DNA of 64,000 bases from Oscheius sp. JU75 (lineage: Eukaryota; Nematoda; Chromadorea; Rhabditida; Rhabditidae), in NCBI GenBank assembly GCA_037178855.1, contig JASJZC010000001.1, positions 2,046,001 through 2,110,000 of the forward strand. Direction: 5' to 3'. Below, one piece after another: positions 40,720-52,320 of this stretch; within the stretch, counting starts at the first letter, position 1; the number at the start of each line of letters is the position of its first letter. Made by a program: the position numbers and the translations under genes. A model generated the notes under the pieces. That model was not told the origin of the DNA, made no database searches, and saw only the letters and a program-made list of their open reading frames with translations.

Positions 40720-41200
40720 GGTACTTAGTCTACTTGTCAGTTTCCGTCATCAGTTCTGTTTATTTGGGCTGTCAGTCTATTTCTCAACAATACTTCTCTA
40801 TGTGTCCTAATCATCCTGCTCATTTCAACTATCCTGCCAATCTGCCCTATCAACGCTTCCTGTTTCTGTTATCCTGTGTCTTTGTGCGACGTTCATCAAT
40901 CCATGTCTGTAACTTCTTGGTAGTCTCTCTGTCAACTTGTCCTTGTCAGTCTTTATTGTCTTGATGTCACTCTCAGCCTGTCTACCCATTCGGAACCTTG
41001 TAACATGCCTCGTATCCAGGATCGTTAACATTACAGGCCTGGATATGTTGCGGTTTGACTACATACTTGCCACAACTACTACGAGGTCCAACACAACAAA
41101 GAAGAAAAGTCCACAAACAAGTCAACTCTAATCTTGGATAGCGCTTGGCAATGTTTGTGGACATTTCTGTCAAGACAAGTCAAGTTTAATGGAAGAAGAA
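40720..41200. other. Intergenic, pyrimidine-rich TCTGTCCTGT-type sequence
   Basis: It is composed of degenerate CTGTCNNTCTGTC words similar to those in introns elsewhere. No gene is seen. Confidence 0.5.
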
Positions 41201-41204
41201 ACTG

Positions 41205-41560
41205 TTTTGAACTGGCAAGTTAGTTTTGATTGCTTTAATTGTAAAAAGAAAATTATTGCTTTTGCTTCTTGGCAATAGACTACTCGAATCCCTATAAAAA
41301 TCGCCGACTGGTTAGTATTGACATGGAATTGCGGGGGCACCATTAAAGACAGACAGACGGACGGACACCACTGCGATAGTAGAGATATACTAGATGGCAA
41401 GTCGACTTTGGAATTTCTCTAGAACGTTGATTTGTCAGCTTTCTGCTTCTGGTGACGTACGGACGGACGGACACCATTGCGCTTTAGTAGTAGAGAGATA
41501 TATTAGATGGCAAGTCAACTTTGGAACCGCTCTAGAACGTTGATTTTGTCAGTGAAAATA
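41205..41560. repeat. Dispersed repeat R, copy 1 (GGACGGACACCA family)
   Basis: It contains GGCAAGTTAGTTTTGATTGC, AATCGCCGACTGGTTAGTAT with local variants, GCGGGGGCACCATTAAAGAC and a GACGGACGGACACCA core. The terminal part (GGACGGACACC to TCTAGAACGTTGATTT) is itself duplicated within this copy. Confidence 0.85.
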
Positions 41561-41589
41561 AAATTTTTTTTAACCCTTATCCGAGTCTG

Positions 41590-42340
41590 CTGGGGTTTAG
41601 GGGGATCAAATTTTAAAAAATTAGCATGTGCAAAAGTTTGGCAACCCCAGAGAACTTCATCTGAAACGAAGCCATCTGAGTGTAAAACGTGTAAAAACCT
41701 TAAGTAAAAATGTTAAAACGTTTCGAAGCGAATGTTCCTGGACGGTCCTGACGGGAACCGTGGCTAGTGGAGAGACAGCCGCAAGCCGGCTGTTCAGTTG
41801 CCGAGTAAGTCGCGCCAATACGATGCATTCCCATCGGGACCGTCAAGATTCCACTTTTTTTCGTCGGATAAGATGACCTATAGAAGCTACGAAAACAAAA
41901 AATTAGATTTACTTACTTTAGTCCAGTCAGTATTGAAGTGGTTTCTTGCAAACGTCATCCTATCGGCAATGTGGCGAGGAAGAAGTCGGGGAGCAGACTT
42001 CATCTTCTGTCTGGTCAAATGAACATCCCTGTGGATGGAGCGGAGAACAGTACTGTTCGAAACAGTGAGATCGGATTTCAGGAGAGCAGTGATCACTCTT
42101 TTGTTGAAGACAGTTCGAGCGATCATTCGCTCGTCCCTGACTGTCAACTTTCTGGGCCTTTCTCCTATTTTTGGCTACATAGCCAGCAAAATTCTTGCGA
42201 TAGTTGTCCACAGCGGAAGGAGAACGTCCAATGGTAGCAGCTATGGCCCTGTTGCTCAATCCTGGACCAGCAAGGAAAAAAAATTCTGAATTCGACACGT
42301 AGAGACCTTTTCGTTTACCTAGGGCAGAAGGATAATCCGA
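41590..42340 (-). mobile_element. Tc1/mariner-like element fossil
   Basis: The minus strand encodes pieces of a Tc1-type transposase in at least two frames. An HTH region at about 42260-42160 reads LSNRAIAATIGRSPSAVDNY. A second helix-turn-helix/linker at about 42147-41890 reads LTVSNSTVLRSIHRDVHLTR and FARNHFNTDWTKV. A catalytic block at about 41870-41800 reads VILSDEKKWNLDGPDGNASY then WRDL and stop. SDEKKWNLDGPD is the canonical Tc1 region around the second aspartate. The C-terminal part with the last acidic residue is missing. A motif GTGCAAAAGTTTGGCAACCCC-like (41624-41646) resembles Tc1-family terminal sequence. Clearly inactive. Confidence 0.8.
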
Positions 42341-42489
42341 TGGGTCTGTATTTTTTTTACAAGGGTTTTGAATACCGAAGAAAAAGATGGCATTGTCAGG
42401 TTTTTTAAAGTGCGTAGTTTTGGCTCAACAGCTAAAAACTGGGGTGCCTTTATAGTTATGACGCGCCTTAATAATGCAAGAAATTTTTT

Positions 42490-42735
42490 TTTTGAGCTGG
42501 CAAGTTAGTTTTGATTGCTTTAATTGTAAAAAGAAAATTATTGCTTTTGCTTCTTGGCAATAGACTATCCGGATTTCTAAAAAAAAAATCGCCGACTGAT
42601 TAGTATTGACATGGTATTGCGGGGGCACCATTAAGGACAGACGGACGGACACCACTGCGTTTTAGTAAAGAAATATATTAGATGGCAAGTCAACTTTGGA
42701 ACCGCTCTAGAACGTTGATTTTGTCAGTGAAATTG
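42490..42735. repeat. Dispersed repeat R, copy 2
   Basis: It begins GAGCTGGCAAGTTAGTTTTG, continues with CGCCGACTGATTAGTATTGA and ends TCTAGAACGTTGATTTTGTC. With copy 1 it brackets the Tc1 fossil as direct repeats about 1.2 kb apart. Confidence 0.85.
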
Positions 42736-42902
42736 CCCAAGACTTGTGTTACTAGGAAGAAAGCGTCACAGCCGTCAAGTCTAAAATCGAAGGCCAATGA
42801 ACGGCGTGGTATAGTAAAGTCAAGACTAAAGAAATGGAAGCTTTTATTCGTCAAACATTTTAAAACATTCGAATTATTACACGATTTCAAGTACTGAGAA
42901 AA

Positions 42903-43830
42903 TTATGCGTAGGTAGGAGGAGGCGAAGGAATATACTGCTGGCCGTCCAAGGCAACCGATCCGTTGCGAAGACGATGCAGCTCGTAGTCTTTGAGATATC
43001 TGTAGCAGCGGTTGACAATGTTGAAGAGCCAGTAGTTGAAAACGATGAAGAAGATTCTCACGATGGCAGCGGTGACGAAAACATCTTGGAGGACTGTAAT
43101 ATGCTTCGCTATTTTCAACTATTAGGTAGTACTTACTTTTTTGAAGCTGTTCCTTTTGATTATGTTTCAGGTGATCAAAATCCTTGGAGTATTCCTGAAA
43201 ATACAGTGGGACTACCATTTTTGTTTCTACCCCTTCCCAAAACTAAAAAAGTAAGAGAATTAACCTTGAGGTATTTTATTACGAGGTTGAAGAGATCCTC
43301 ATTCATGAAGGCGGCAAAAATTACAAAAAAGATGAAAGTGAAGACGGACATGATGAGTTCAAGGGCCTTGAAAATGACGAAGGGGAGAACAAATCTCGGG
43401 TTCAGTTTGTTAATTCCCACGAAGAGAAGTACAACACAGAGAATTCCGACCAGTTGAACAGCAATCTGCAATGTTGGTTTAATAAATATGAAACCTTACG
43501 AAGCTGAGGTCTTCGGAGGATGCGTTCAGCCTAAAAGCTTCGAAGGCTACGCTCAGATCATAAACGAGCGAGAGAACCATGTAGCTTCCAACGATGTAGG
43601 CACCAGTCTGAAGATCAAAATTGACGGGAACCGCAAACCAAAAAATTACGAGATAGTCGATAGAGCCACAACAGCATAGGTACTTCTTGTCGTTGTGGTC
43701 GAAGCCGTCGTTGACGGGGAACTGCATCATTTTGTAGCCTGGAAACTCGTCGATCTGAGGGAAAAGAATTTAAAACTGTTGTGTAAAGCTCTGACCACAT
43801 GACAAAAATAAAAATTGTTGGATAGAGCAT
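42903..43830 (-). CDS. LAPTM4-like multipass membrane protein with C-terminal PY motif
   Basis: Exons read from about 43756 down: IDEFPGYKMMQFPVNDGFDH, NDKKYLCCCGSIDYLVIFWF, then a hydrophobic segment (TGAYIVGSYMVLSLVYDL). From about 43471: IAVQLVGILCVVLLFVGINK and FVLPFVIFKALELIMSVFTF. From about 43118: VFVTAAIVRIFFIVFNYWLF, a cytosolic tail, and PSPPPTYA before TAA at 42903-42905. Four to five membrane spans, a CCCG motif before span 1 and a PPxY tail match lysosomal LAPTM4/5-type proteins, which recruit NEDD4 ligases through PY motifs. The first exon is uncertain: MWSELYTTVLNS (from about 43797) may be it. A partial second copy lies 4 kb downstream. Confidence 0.6.
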
Positions 43831-43839
43831 GGTGCTTAG

Positions 43840-45500
43840 AGCATATAGAGAATGAAATGATCAGCTATTAAACTTTACTGAGAATGTTAGGCAACACTTT
43901 TTTCGGTTACTCTCGGAACTTGTGTTTACTTCGGCAGGCAACACGCTTCATTCAAACTTTTTTGCGCGGATCCTATTTTTCAAGTTTTTCATAGTATTTT
44001 CCATGGGCATTTTCTTTCTAGTCCTTCCGGTATCACTCTTGAATTGTTTGTAAATATGAATAAAGACTATTGAAACGAGCTGTAGCTGCTACATTTAACT
44101 GTCTAGGGGCGTTACATACTGTTTTAAATGGTAAACAAACAATAAACAGAGACGATATACGTAAGATTTGCAGGAATGAGCGACAAAATTGGGAGAAGCT
44201 TAAAAAAATAATGAAAAATTAGATCCGCGCCACAAAACGAAACGTTTGAATGAAGCGTGTTGCCTGCCGAAGTACTACCAAACTGTGTATCTTTGCCAAA
44301 AAAGGAAATTAAAGTTGCGAAAACACAACTATGTTTGCTGCAAAATACTCGCCAAATGAGAGGAAGCTAGTATCTCTTCTCTTAAATATATAAAGGGCGA
44401 CCGTCTCCGTCCGTCCGTCCGAAGCCTTTTGCGTTTGCACGAAAATGTGTACGCAGTGCCTAAAATTCTATTGTTTGTGAATTTTCTCAGTGTTATCGTC
44501 ACTTTTTGGCGTTTGTTTTTGACGTTTGCAAACAATGCAAACAGTGTATTCCGCTATATGGCGATGAGAGAATAGGGAAAAATCCCGAGAAAAAAAGGTG
44601 CACAAGGTGAGAGCTGAAAATTCAGGTACGCAAAGTGGCGTTACAGTATGTCAAATTGCGTCCTAAAATCGTTTTCACCGTTTTTTTTTTGTCCATTTAT
44701 CACTCTTTTTATCTTTCGTTGATTTCTTGGGTTACTTTTCGCAAAAATGGTGGCAAGAAGCTTCCAAGAGACATGCTCGACATTTTTTCTACGAAAGTAT
44801 TAGTGAGCTTTAGACTGAAGTTAATAAAAACATCGGAAAAAGTTAAAGCAAAGGGGGAAAATGACAATATTTCATGTCCAAACACTGCTCCGTAGGACCT
44901 TTAAAGATCAGTGAGCTTGAACTTAAGAAATAGGTGGAGGAAGCAGTAGTGATCCGATCCCTGCCATCGCATGGATCGGTAGGGAGGGGAACGCGCAACC
45001 TGAGCGAAATCAACAGAAGGACCGTTTGTCAAACCCAAAACGGTTGTTGAAAAAACGGGTCATCGTAAATCGCGTGAAAATCACAAGAGTGACCATTTGG
45101 AGGCGGGGAAATAGTCTCTCAAAAATTTTTCATGGTAGGGATTCACTTCGGCCCTGTGGGAAAAGGCATTCTCTATAGCTACGAGGCTTTTTGGCGTTTT
45201 TGACGTTTGCGAACGAGAGAGAATGTGCAATTTGCTATGGGGTAACAAGAAAATTTAAGAAAACATGGGAAAATCTTGAGGAAGAAGGTGCACAAGCGAC
45301 TTCAGGCAGCAAATTTTCTTTTTTATTCGCAAGCCATAATTTATGGCCAAATCGACCTCGGTCTATCTGAGTGTCAATATTTTTGTTTTACATACCTTTG
45401 GGTATGTTTTGTAAGAGCCAAAGGTAAAGGCTCCACAGGACAACTTAGTCACCTCTGTACGGTCATATTACGTAATTTTAATTAATTTTTAGACGCTACA
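43840..45500. repeat. Repeat-rich intergenic segment
   Basis: It includes 44280-44380 (TTTGCCAAAAAAGGAAATTA through GAGAGGAAGCTAGTATCTCT), repeated at 47715-47800, and a (CCGT)n run at 44402-44425. Two similar-looking sequences share TTTGGCGTTTTTGACGTTTGC (44508 and 45190) and the following 80 bp. No gene is supported. Confidence 0.6.
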
Positions 45501-45972
45501 ATGAATCTTCATAAGAGAATTAGTAGTGCTGTTAGGCAGGACCCGATTAATACCGTCGACCTGGGACTTCTAGGCAACAAAGCTAAGTATTTGAAACTAA
45601 AAGACGATACGTCGACGGGAAATCTTATTGGCGGACTGACCACGCGCATCAGACATTCTCTATATGCTCTAAGCACCAGAAAACCGCGAATAGGCAGAGA
45701 GATATCCTTCTTCAACAACTGGGAGAGAGATTTCATGGAAGTTAAACGGTTTGTTTTGCAATTTATTCACGTTTAAAATACTTTTTAAGTGAGAGTACTA
45801 TGCTAAAACGAAAAATTAATGAACAGGAACTGTATCATAAAGACAATTCGCTCTTTGACCATCTTCCTCTCGACTTGATCAGTTTCGATATGGGATCTCA
45901 GGGAAACCAAACAGCTGTCGCTCCTTCTGAAATGACATCTTCGGATCAGGACGTTAGAAATCCACTTCAGTA
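45501..45972 (+). CDS. Two-exon orphan gene, about 143 residues
   Basis: Exon 1 is 45501-45748 and exon 2 is 45790-45972 (TAA). The 41-nt intron GTTTGT...TTTAAG restores frame. The product begins MNLHKRISSAVRQDPINTVD, continues LGLLGNKAKYLKLKDDTSTG and ends SSDQDVRNPLQ. It is basic in the first half, acidic and polar in the second, with no membrane segment. No family is recognised. Its position among repeats means it may belong to a mobile element. Confidence 0.45.
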
Positions 45973-46182
45973 AATTTACGCTGCCTATAACATCATGAAA
46001 TAGTGTCTTGAAATATTGATAACCTGGATCATTCTTTTGACTTTCCCAGTAGATTACTAAAATGAACTGTTAAAACAAGCACTTTCACGAAGCACTTACG
46101 TTTTCTTCGTGCAAGCTTATCTGTTTATTCTGTTTACTTTGTAAACCCTGAAATTTATCTAGGAAAAAACTTACTGTTAGCT

Positions 46183-46501
46183 ATGGGACATCAGCAAAGC
46201 GGTCTTAGGAGATCGGATCAAGATGACTTGGATAGGCCACCTGATGAAGAAGAAAGGTAAGGACAGCACTCTGTTCAAATGTTTTCGGTAGTAGATCACA
46301 GGTAATGGATACTTCGAAGCACCGTACACCTGAAGAGGCCATGGAACTTGTGGAGGAACGTTTCCGGTTCAATCGAGGAGGGGAACGACGAGTTGAGCAG
46401 TTATCGAGACAGGAGGGACAAGTTGATCAAGAACAAGAAAGAACGTCAGTATTGGAACTGGAGAGACGAGGAAGGGTACGAGAACAAAGACGGATCCAGT
46501 A
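46183..46501 (+). CDS. Orphan charged protein with TPEEA motif, possibly element-derived
   Basis: Exon 1 (46183-46254) reads MGHQQSGLRRSDQDDLDRPP then DEEE. A GTAAGG...GGTAG intron brings it in frame with VMDTSKHRTPEEAMELVEER at about 46303, ending at TAG 46500. A further frame (about 46530-46637) reads MTPEQAAEERSHNSNLRQFR. Repeated R-x-x-TPEEA/TPEQA-x-x-ER motifs recall Arg/Glu repeats encoded upstream of Helitron-type helicases in invertebrates. This is a resemblance only. Confidence 0.3.
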
Positions 46502-46634
46502 ACAAAATAGAAGAGCTAAACTATTGGCAATGATGACTCCTGAACAAGCTGCAGAAGAACGTTCACATAATTCCAATTTGCGTCAATTTCGTCGAAAGAA
46601 CACATCAGATAATGTTCGTGAAAACGCAAGAGAA

Positions 46635-46830
46635 TAGACTACTCGAATCCCTATAAAAATCGCCGACTGGTTAGTATTGACATGGAATTGCGGGGGCACC
46701 ATTAAAGACAGACAGACGGACGGACACCACTGCGCTTTAGATAGTAGAGATATACTGATGGCAAGTCAACTTTGGAATTTCTCTAGAACGTTGAATTTGT
46801 CGGCGAATTTGCCCAAGACTTGTGCTACTA
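46635..46830. repeat. Dispersed repeat R, copy 3
   Basis: It opens with ATAGACTACTCGAATCCCTA, continues through AATTGCGGGGGCACCATTAA and GACGGACGGACACCACTGCG, and ends TCTAGAACGTTGAATTTGTC. Nearly identical to copy 1 over its first 120 bp. Confidence 0.9.
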
Positions 46831-46991
46831 GGAAGCGGCGCAGTCGCCAAGTCTAAAATCGAAGGCCAACGAACGGCAAAAGCCCTCAGAGACGGCTGGT
46901 AGTATAGTAAAGTCAAGACTAAAGAATTGTGGAAGCTTTTATTAATCAAACATTCAAATTAGTATACTATTTCACGTACTGTCGAAACTAC

Positions 46992-47530
46992 ACGTAGGCA
47001 GGAGGAGCCGAAGGATAAATTGGAGAAGGAATATGCTGCTGGCCGTCGAAGGCGTAGGCAGGAGGAGGCGAAGAATAAATTGGAGAAGGAATATGCTGCT
47101 GACCGTTCAAGGCGACTGATCCGTTGCGAAGACGCAGCCTGTAGTTTTTCAGGTATCTGTAGCAGCGGAACAAGTAGAAGAAAAGGATGCCGAAGGCGAC
47201 CATGGCAGAATAAATTCGGAGAACTATAACACCATCTGTCTCCGTCGTAAGATCGTATTCCTGAAAATAGTGTGACTATTCGTTTTCGTTTCTACCCCTT
47301 CCCAAAACTAAAAAAAAAGTAAGAGAATTAACCTCTATGTATGAATCCTTTATGTGTCGCATGGCTAGCTCCTTCGAGGTGAAAGTCGTCTTGTTCAGGA
47401 GGTAGATGCTGCGAGGCTTCCTGTCGTAGTGGTCGAAGCCGTCGTTGACGAGGTGCTGCTTCATTTTGTTGCCTGGAAACTCGTCGATTTTTAAATTTTT
47501 AAGAGCTTTTTTGTAAAGCTCTGACCACAT
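46992..47530 (-). pseudogene. Partial second copy of the LAPTM-like gene
   Basis: It matches the 42.9-43.8 kb gene at its 5' part (MWSELYKKALKNLKIDEFPG, then VNDGFDHYDRK) and its 3' part (RCYRYLKNYRLRLRNGSVAL, NGQQHIPSP). The two central membrane-segment exons are missing. The tail has three SP(P)PAY-type units (SPPPAYAFDGQQHIPSPIYP then SAPPAYV) instead of one. The stop is at 46992-46994. It may be a decayed duplicate or a shortened paralogue. Flanking DNA is duplicated too. Confidence 0.65.
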
Positions 47531-48900
47531 GACAAAAAATAAAAATTGTTGGATAGGGCGTGGTGCTTAGATCTTTCAGAGAACGAAATGACCAACAATG
47601 AAACGAATGTTAGTCAACACTTTTTTACTGTTACATTCTCGGAAATTATGTTTGCATGAACTTCCTTGTTTTTTTGATTGCTGAAACTATTGACAAAAAG
47701 CTGAGAATAAAAACTATCTTTGCCAAAAAAGGAAGTTAAAGTTGCGAAACGATGTCTGCTACAAAATACTCGCCAAATGAGAGGAAGCTAGTATCTCTTT
47801 AAGATATAAGAAGCAACCACCTTTGCCAAAAAAAAAAAAAAACAATAAACGAAAAGCAAAACACGAAGAAAAAAGATGAAAAATGTCAGAGTGTCATTTT
47901 TAAAACAGTTCTTCCGCGCTCATTGCTGGCGGTACCGCGCGAAATTAGAATTTTTGGCGATTTGACAACTTCGACAGTATTCCTTCATGCTTCGGTAGCA
48001 AAAAATTTATGGCAGAGTCAAATGTTTTAGATACAAACCAAAAACCTTTTAAAAAAAATCTGGTAATAGTTCGGCAGGCAGCCCCTCGTTCAAACGTGTT
48101 TTCGCGCGCATTTTTCAATTCGGCGGGATTTTCATTTTTTCTCTTCACCGGGCTCAATGTTGTGCTCAATGCTCAATTGTCCAGAAGTGGCCAATTTCCG
48201 GTTACAAAGTCATATTCTATTCGGGCCTTCTCCGACGGAGAGACAGTAAAATAGAGAGAAGAGAGACAGACACTAAGCCTACCTTCGTTGATGTTGATGT
48301 CGCAGAGACGACTAACCAGAAGCGGAGTAGAACTGTCGAATCATTGTTAAGGCTGACATGATCAAGAAGCCCAGGGAAAGTCGGTGCAGCCTTTACCTTA
48401 TGACTCAGTTTCCTATTTCCAAAAAATGTAGGGATACCAAGCAAAAAATTTCAATTCCGGGATCATGACCGACACTGGTCGCGCCACAGTGACAAGCCGG
48501 TGCCCAAAATTTGTTTGGCCTAAGACTATTTGGCACCGAGATGACTGTAATGTCGTGACGGGAGGCTCAAAATCCCTTCGATAAAATAATTTCTTGCCCC
48601 TTTACTTTGGACAATGACAATGGCTTCCTATTCAATTTCCCCTCTCCTCGTCCGTCCCCCCCAAAAAAACCCAAATAAAAAGCTTTTATGCTTCAATTTA
48701 TGAGAATAACCGTTTACAACAATAGGAGAGAAAAAGAGTAGTGACTGTTTTTCTTGTAAGAGACCCGTACAAAATAACTTCACAAGGGGAGAGACATATT
48801 AGATTATGTATTTTTTCGTGTCAAGGGGGTAGTCGCGACCCGTTAATACCCGTGTACTAAAACATACATACAGAGAGAGGGAGAGAAAAAATAAGAGATT
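47531..48900. other. Intergenic region, no gene recognised
   Basis: The first 270 bp copy the flank of the LAPTM-like gene, as at 43800-43870 and 44280-44380. The rest is A/T-rich with no supported exon. Confidence 0.5.
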
Positions 48901-51900
48901 TTAGAGCTGACTAGTGATTTTCTGGGTGGGAGAGAAGCCTTCGCGGAGCGTGTAGCGCGGATAGAGGTCCTTGTCCATGGAGAAGCGTCGGAGAATCAGA
49001 GGCGGCACTTTTGGAGGATGGTCTTCTGTCTGGTGGTCGTTAGGCTCCTCCGAAGGCGTCTTTTCGTGCGAAGATTCGCGATAGGGACTTGAGGCGGTCG
49101 CGTCTAAAAATACTGTATTTTTAATCTGAATAGTCGGAAAGTTGATAGAATCGATCGTCGTGAGACCCGGAAATGGGGCGTAGTTTAATGTTTTTCGTTG
49201 TTCGAATAGGAATAAAAACCGGCAAGAAACAACCAATTACGCCCAAACTTTTAATGTAAACGGATCTCGCGACAAACGAATCTAAAGAACGTTTTTTTTT
49301 ACCCTAAAGCGTCCCGGAAACCGTGTTTACAAAGCCAATTTTCCGTGCAAACAAGAAATTTGGAGCTTTTCGCAAATGGCTCGGTGCCAAGTGGAACAAC
49401 TTTAGAACCGCGCGGTCCCGGGTTCGGAACTTGGACTATACATTTAGCTGTTTTTGTACAGGTGACCGTCAGAAATATACTTCACAAATCCAGCCAGATC
49501 CTACCAGAATCAGAAGAAGAAGTGCCCAGACTGGCAGTTTCCTTCCTTGTCGCCTCTTCCACGACCATCGGCTCGCCTTTCGGCGTCGATGCAGCTACAA
49601 AGTCTGGCTCCTGGCTGTTGTTGTTCTGCTCCAGGACGGCCGCGATCAGACGACATTTAAACTGAAAAGTTTGAATCCTCAAAAAGGACGGGAAATAACA
49701 AACTTACCTCCTCGTGGAAGGCCTGAACATTTTCAGCCGGGATGGCCTTGTAGATTTCCAGCAGTTCGGCAGCATAGACGTCATGAACTTTTTCCGGAGA
49801 AGGAGCTCGGGCCTCCTCGCTCTTGTTAGAGTCTCTGGAACTTTTTGCATACAGAGTTCAGGGAAAAAGACTAACGAATCAGTCTCCATGGCATCGTAAC
49901 TCGAGAGATGTTGATGCTGCTGAATGAGCTGAGGCGACGGGCTCTGGGAGGCTCTGTCTAGGTGGGGAGGTGGAGAGACGGAGCTCGACTCTCTGGCGAG
50001 TTGGACGGAGCTGAAGCGGGCATTGTAAGCTTTCTGTAGTGTCGAGAGTCGTTGAAAGCAACTGTTACAGTTCTTACATAATATTTTTTTTTTTTTTTTG
50101 AGAAAAACCGCCTAGTAGAATCGAACCCGGGTCGTTCGGGCCAAATGCGCGCGCCTTACCAATACGCCACTTTTAAAAAAAGTGATCACATAAGAGCATA
50201 AGTTGAGGAACAGATTGACATTGAGAACGCCTATCTCATAGCCCCTAATCATACAAGCTTTGAAATATGTGCACAAACTTGTCGGTGTGACTCAGTCGGT
50301 TAGAGCTCTGACTAACTCCAGTACGATTGCCGCGTATGGACAAGGTTTTTCTCTTTTTATGAAACACTCGGACACACCTCTTGCACGTATTTTGACTGGT
50401 TAATTTAGTCAAAACACTCAATTTTAAGCTCGTTCGACTCTCTTTTGGAATAAAAAAAGAACAACATACGTTATCTTCCTCTTCCTTGAGCTCTTCCTCG
50501 TCGTCCTTACGGCTTCCTCTTTCCTCAGCCAATACTCCAGCACTTCCACTGGAACTGCTCGACCACAGTCCACGAAAATCTCAGCCGGCAGCATGAAATC
50601 CTCTTCCGAAATGTTCTTGGGCAGACGAAGAGTCGGTGTCGGACTCCTCTTCTTCCTCTTCGGCGACGTCTTCTGGCGAATTTCTCCGTTTTTCTGGACA
50701 TTTCTATACAAAAAAATAAGGAATAAATGTACGTCTGGTAGAGGAAGTACTGGCCGAAGTAGTGGCATCTCCTCCTCCTCCACGGGCTCTTCTTTGACCT
50801 CTTTCATCGGAGACGACTCTTCAGAGATGACAGCAGAAGATGATTGGATGAATTTGGACGGAGGTGGCATGCTCTCCACAATTGCTGGCTGCACGAATTG
50901 GGCTCTGCGAAATGAGGGATTTGTACGCTGTTTTGAAGCAGTTTTTGCTCCATTTTTATAAGAATCTCACTCTAGGAAACCTTCGTAAATCCTAGCTACT
51001 TGCCCTCTGAACATGGGCGCTTATTTCAAGAGTTACGAGAGTCCTTTGACATTACTAGTCCAAAATCTGTCCCTATCAAACTGTAATTGTCATGACAAAG
51101 TTGTGTGACTCCAGAAATTGGTCAACTATAGTATCCACGACAGTAGCGAGAGTTTTCAAAGTAGCTTGCGACAGTACCTATGAAATTCTTTTTGACTGTC
51201 AATACTGTAGAGGAGAGACAAGCTCTGACTACCGAGGCAGTAAAGATAAACGTGGTCTGATTACCGATATGATATAGGACAGAACTCCTACAGTTACTGA
51301 GACAATAGAATAGAGGAGATTCTCTCCAGATAGAGATACAGCATGGGTATAAATTCTCTCCTAATTTTACACATTTTCTATCTAGCCCATGTGGAAGTCA
51401 CAGACAGGGACATATAGCTCGTACTTAATTCACCGAACCAGTCAGTCTGCAACAGTTGGTCTGTGTTTAACAAAATCCAATTCCAAACATTCAAAAAAGA
51501 CAAGAATATGTGACAACTTACGCTCCGAGAGCAATGTCCTCCTTCGTGTGACGGTAGTAGTCATCCTCTGGATGAATGACGCAGACGGTCGTCGCGTGAG
51601 AGCCGTCCGGCGAGCCGTACCTTAAATTTCATCGCTTTGTCTTAGTTAAACACGACCAAACCTTAGACTATTCCTCATGTAGAACCTTCTCGTGGCTGGC
51701 GTCTCGGCCGGTGCCTCCTCGCCCTCATTCACGAACAGAACCGGCAGCTCCTCGTCCACAAAAGCGTCCGTGTAGCTCGAGCAGGTCGGCGTATCCCAGT
51801 GATTCTGATTTTTGTGTTATTGATGAGAAATAGTATAAAAATTACGTGAATTAGGCAAACAGACGGCTCCTCCTCTTTCTTGATTTCAGCGTAGGGACCG

Positions 51901-52320
51901 CCTTCGAAGGTGGGCAGGACGCGGGGAAGATTCTTCGGGACACTGCGGCGATGTCGCTTCGGCTTCTTCTCGAGAACAGCCGTCAAGTACTCCCTGGCTA
52001 GTCTGTTCACCGTGGGGCCTCTGAAATCCCTTTGTGAACCGCTTTTTCTGATTCCCAGCAAAAAGAAGGAAGAAAACGCACGCTGCTTTACTGAAGCTCT
52101 CGTATATGTGTGGATCCGGGGGCGGGGGCCTTCTTTTCACGTTTCTGTGTCTAAAAATTCTATTTTACTTCAAGGAAAAGATAGAAAAACTCACGGAGCG
52201 GTGCTCTTAATGTAGCGCGTCACATCACGACGAATGACCCTCAGCACTCGATCAATTTCCGAATAATCTTCCCCTTCGTGAATTGGGTCCTCTATTTCAT
52301 AAAGTAGTGACTTCATTGCT
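48901..52320 (-). CDS. Unrecognised nuclear-type protein, multi-exon
   Basis: ATG at about 52318 (5 nt after an ACTTTCAG acceptor-like site) opens MKSLLYEIEDPIHEGEDYSE and IDRVLRVIRRDVTRYIKSTA. Phased exons follow: PHRNVKRRPPPPDPHIYESF, GPTVNRLAREYLTAVLEKKP (about 52020-51848), NHWDTPTCSSYTDAFVDEEL (about 51804-51665), YGSPDGSHATTVCVIHPEDD (about 51620-51528), then AQFVQPAIVESMPPPSKFIQ (from about 50906), KRKKRSPTPTLRLPK (a nuclear-localisation-like cluster), VEVLEYWLRKEEA and YDAMETDS. One 3' reading ends at 49482 (GRIWLDL), and another block at 49110-48901 ends FSPTQKITSQL. Alternative 3' exons are possible. The acidic/basic, Pro-rich composition suggests a chromatin or transcription cofactor, but no domain was recognised. 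Two tRNA-like sequences lie in its introns. Confidence 0.6.
50110..50170 (-). repeat. tRNA-like sequence in intron
   Basis: The minus strand reads GTGGCGTATTGGTAAGGCG (A box), then CGAACGACCCGGGTTCGATT (B box) with near-normal tRNA spacing. The loop region between them lacks a clear anticodon arm. Confidence 0.55.
50281..50342 (+). repeat. tRNA-like sequence in intron, degraded 3' half
   Basis: A strong A-box region GTGACTCAGTCGGTTAGAGC is followed by a degraded B box (GTACGATTGCC). It shares the ACTCAGTCGGTTAGA word with the element at 62900. Confidence 0.45.

Noticed and set aside
44402-44425. CCGTCCGTCCGTCCG run considered as a telomere-like repeat
   Set aside because: Too short and not the TTAGGC/TTAGGG type. 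It resembles the GGAC core of repeat R.
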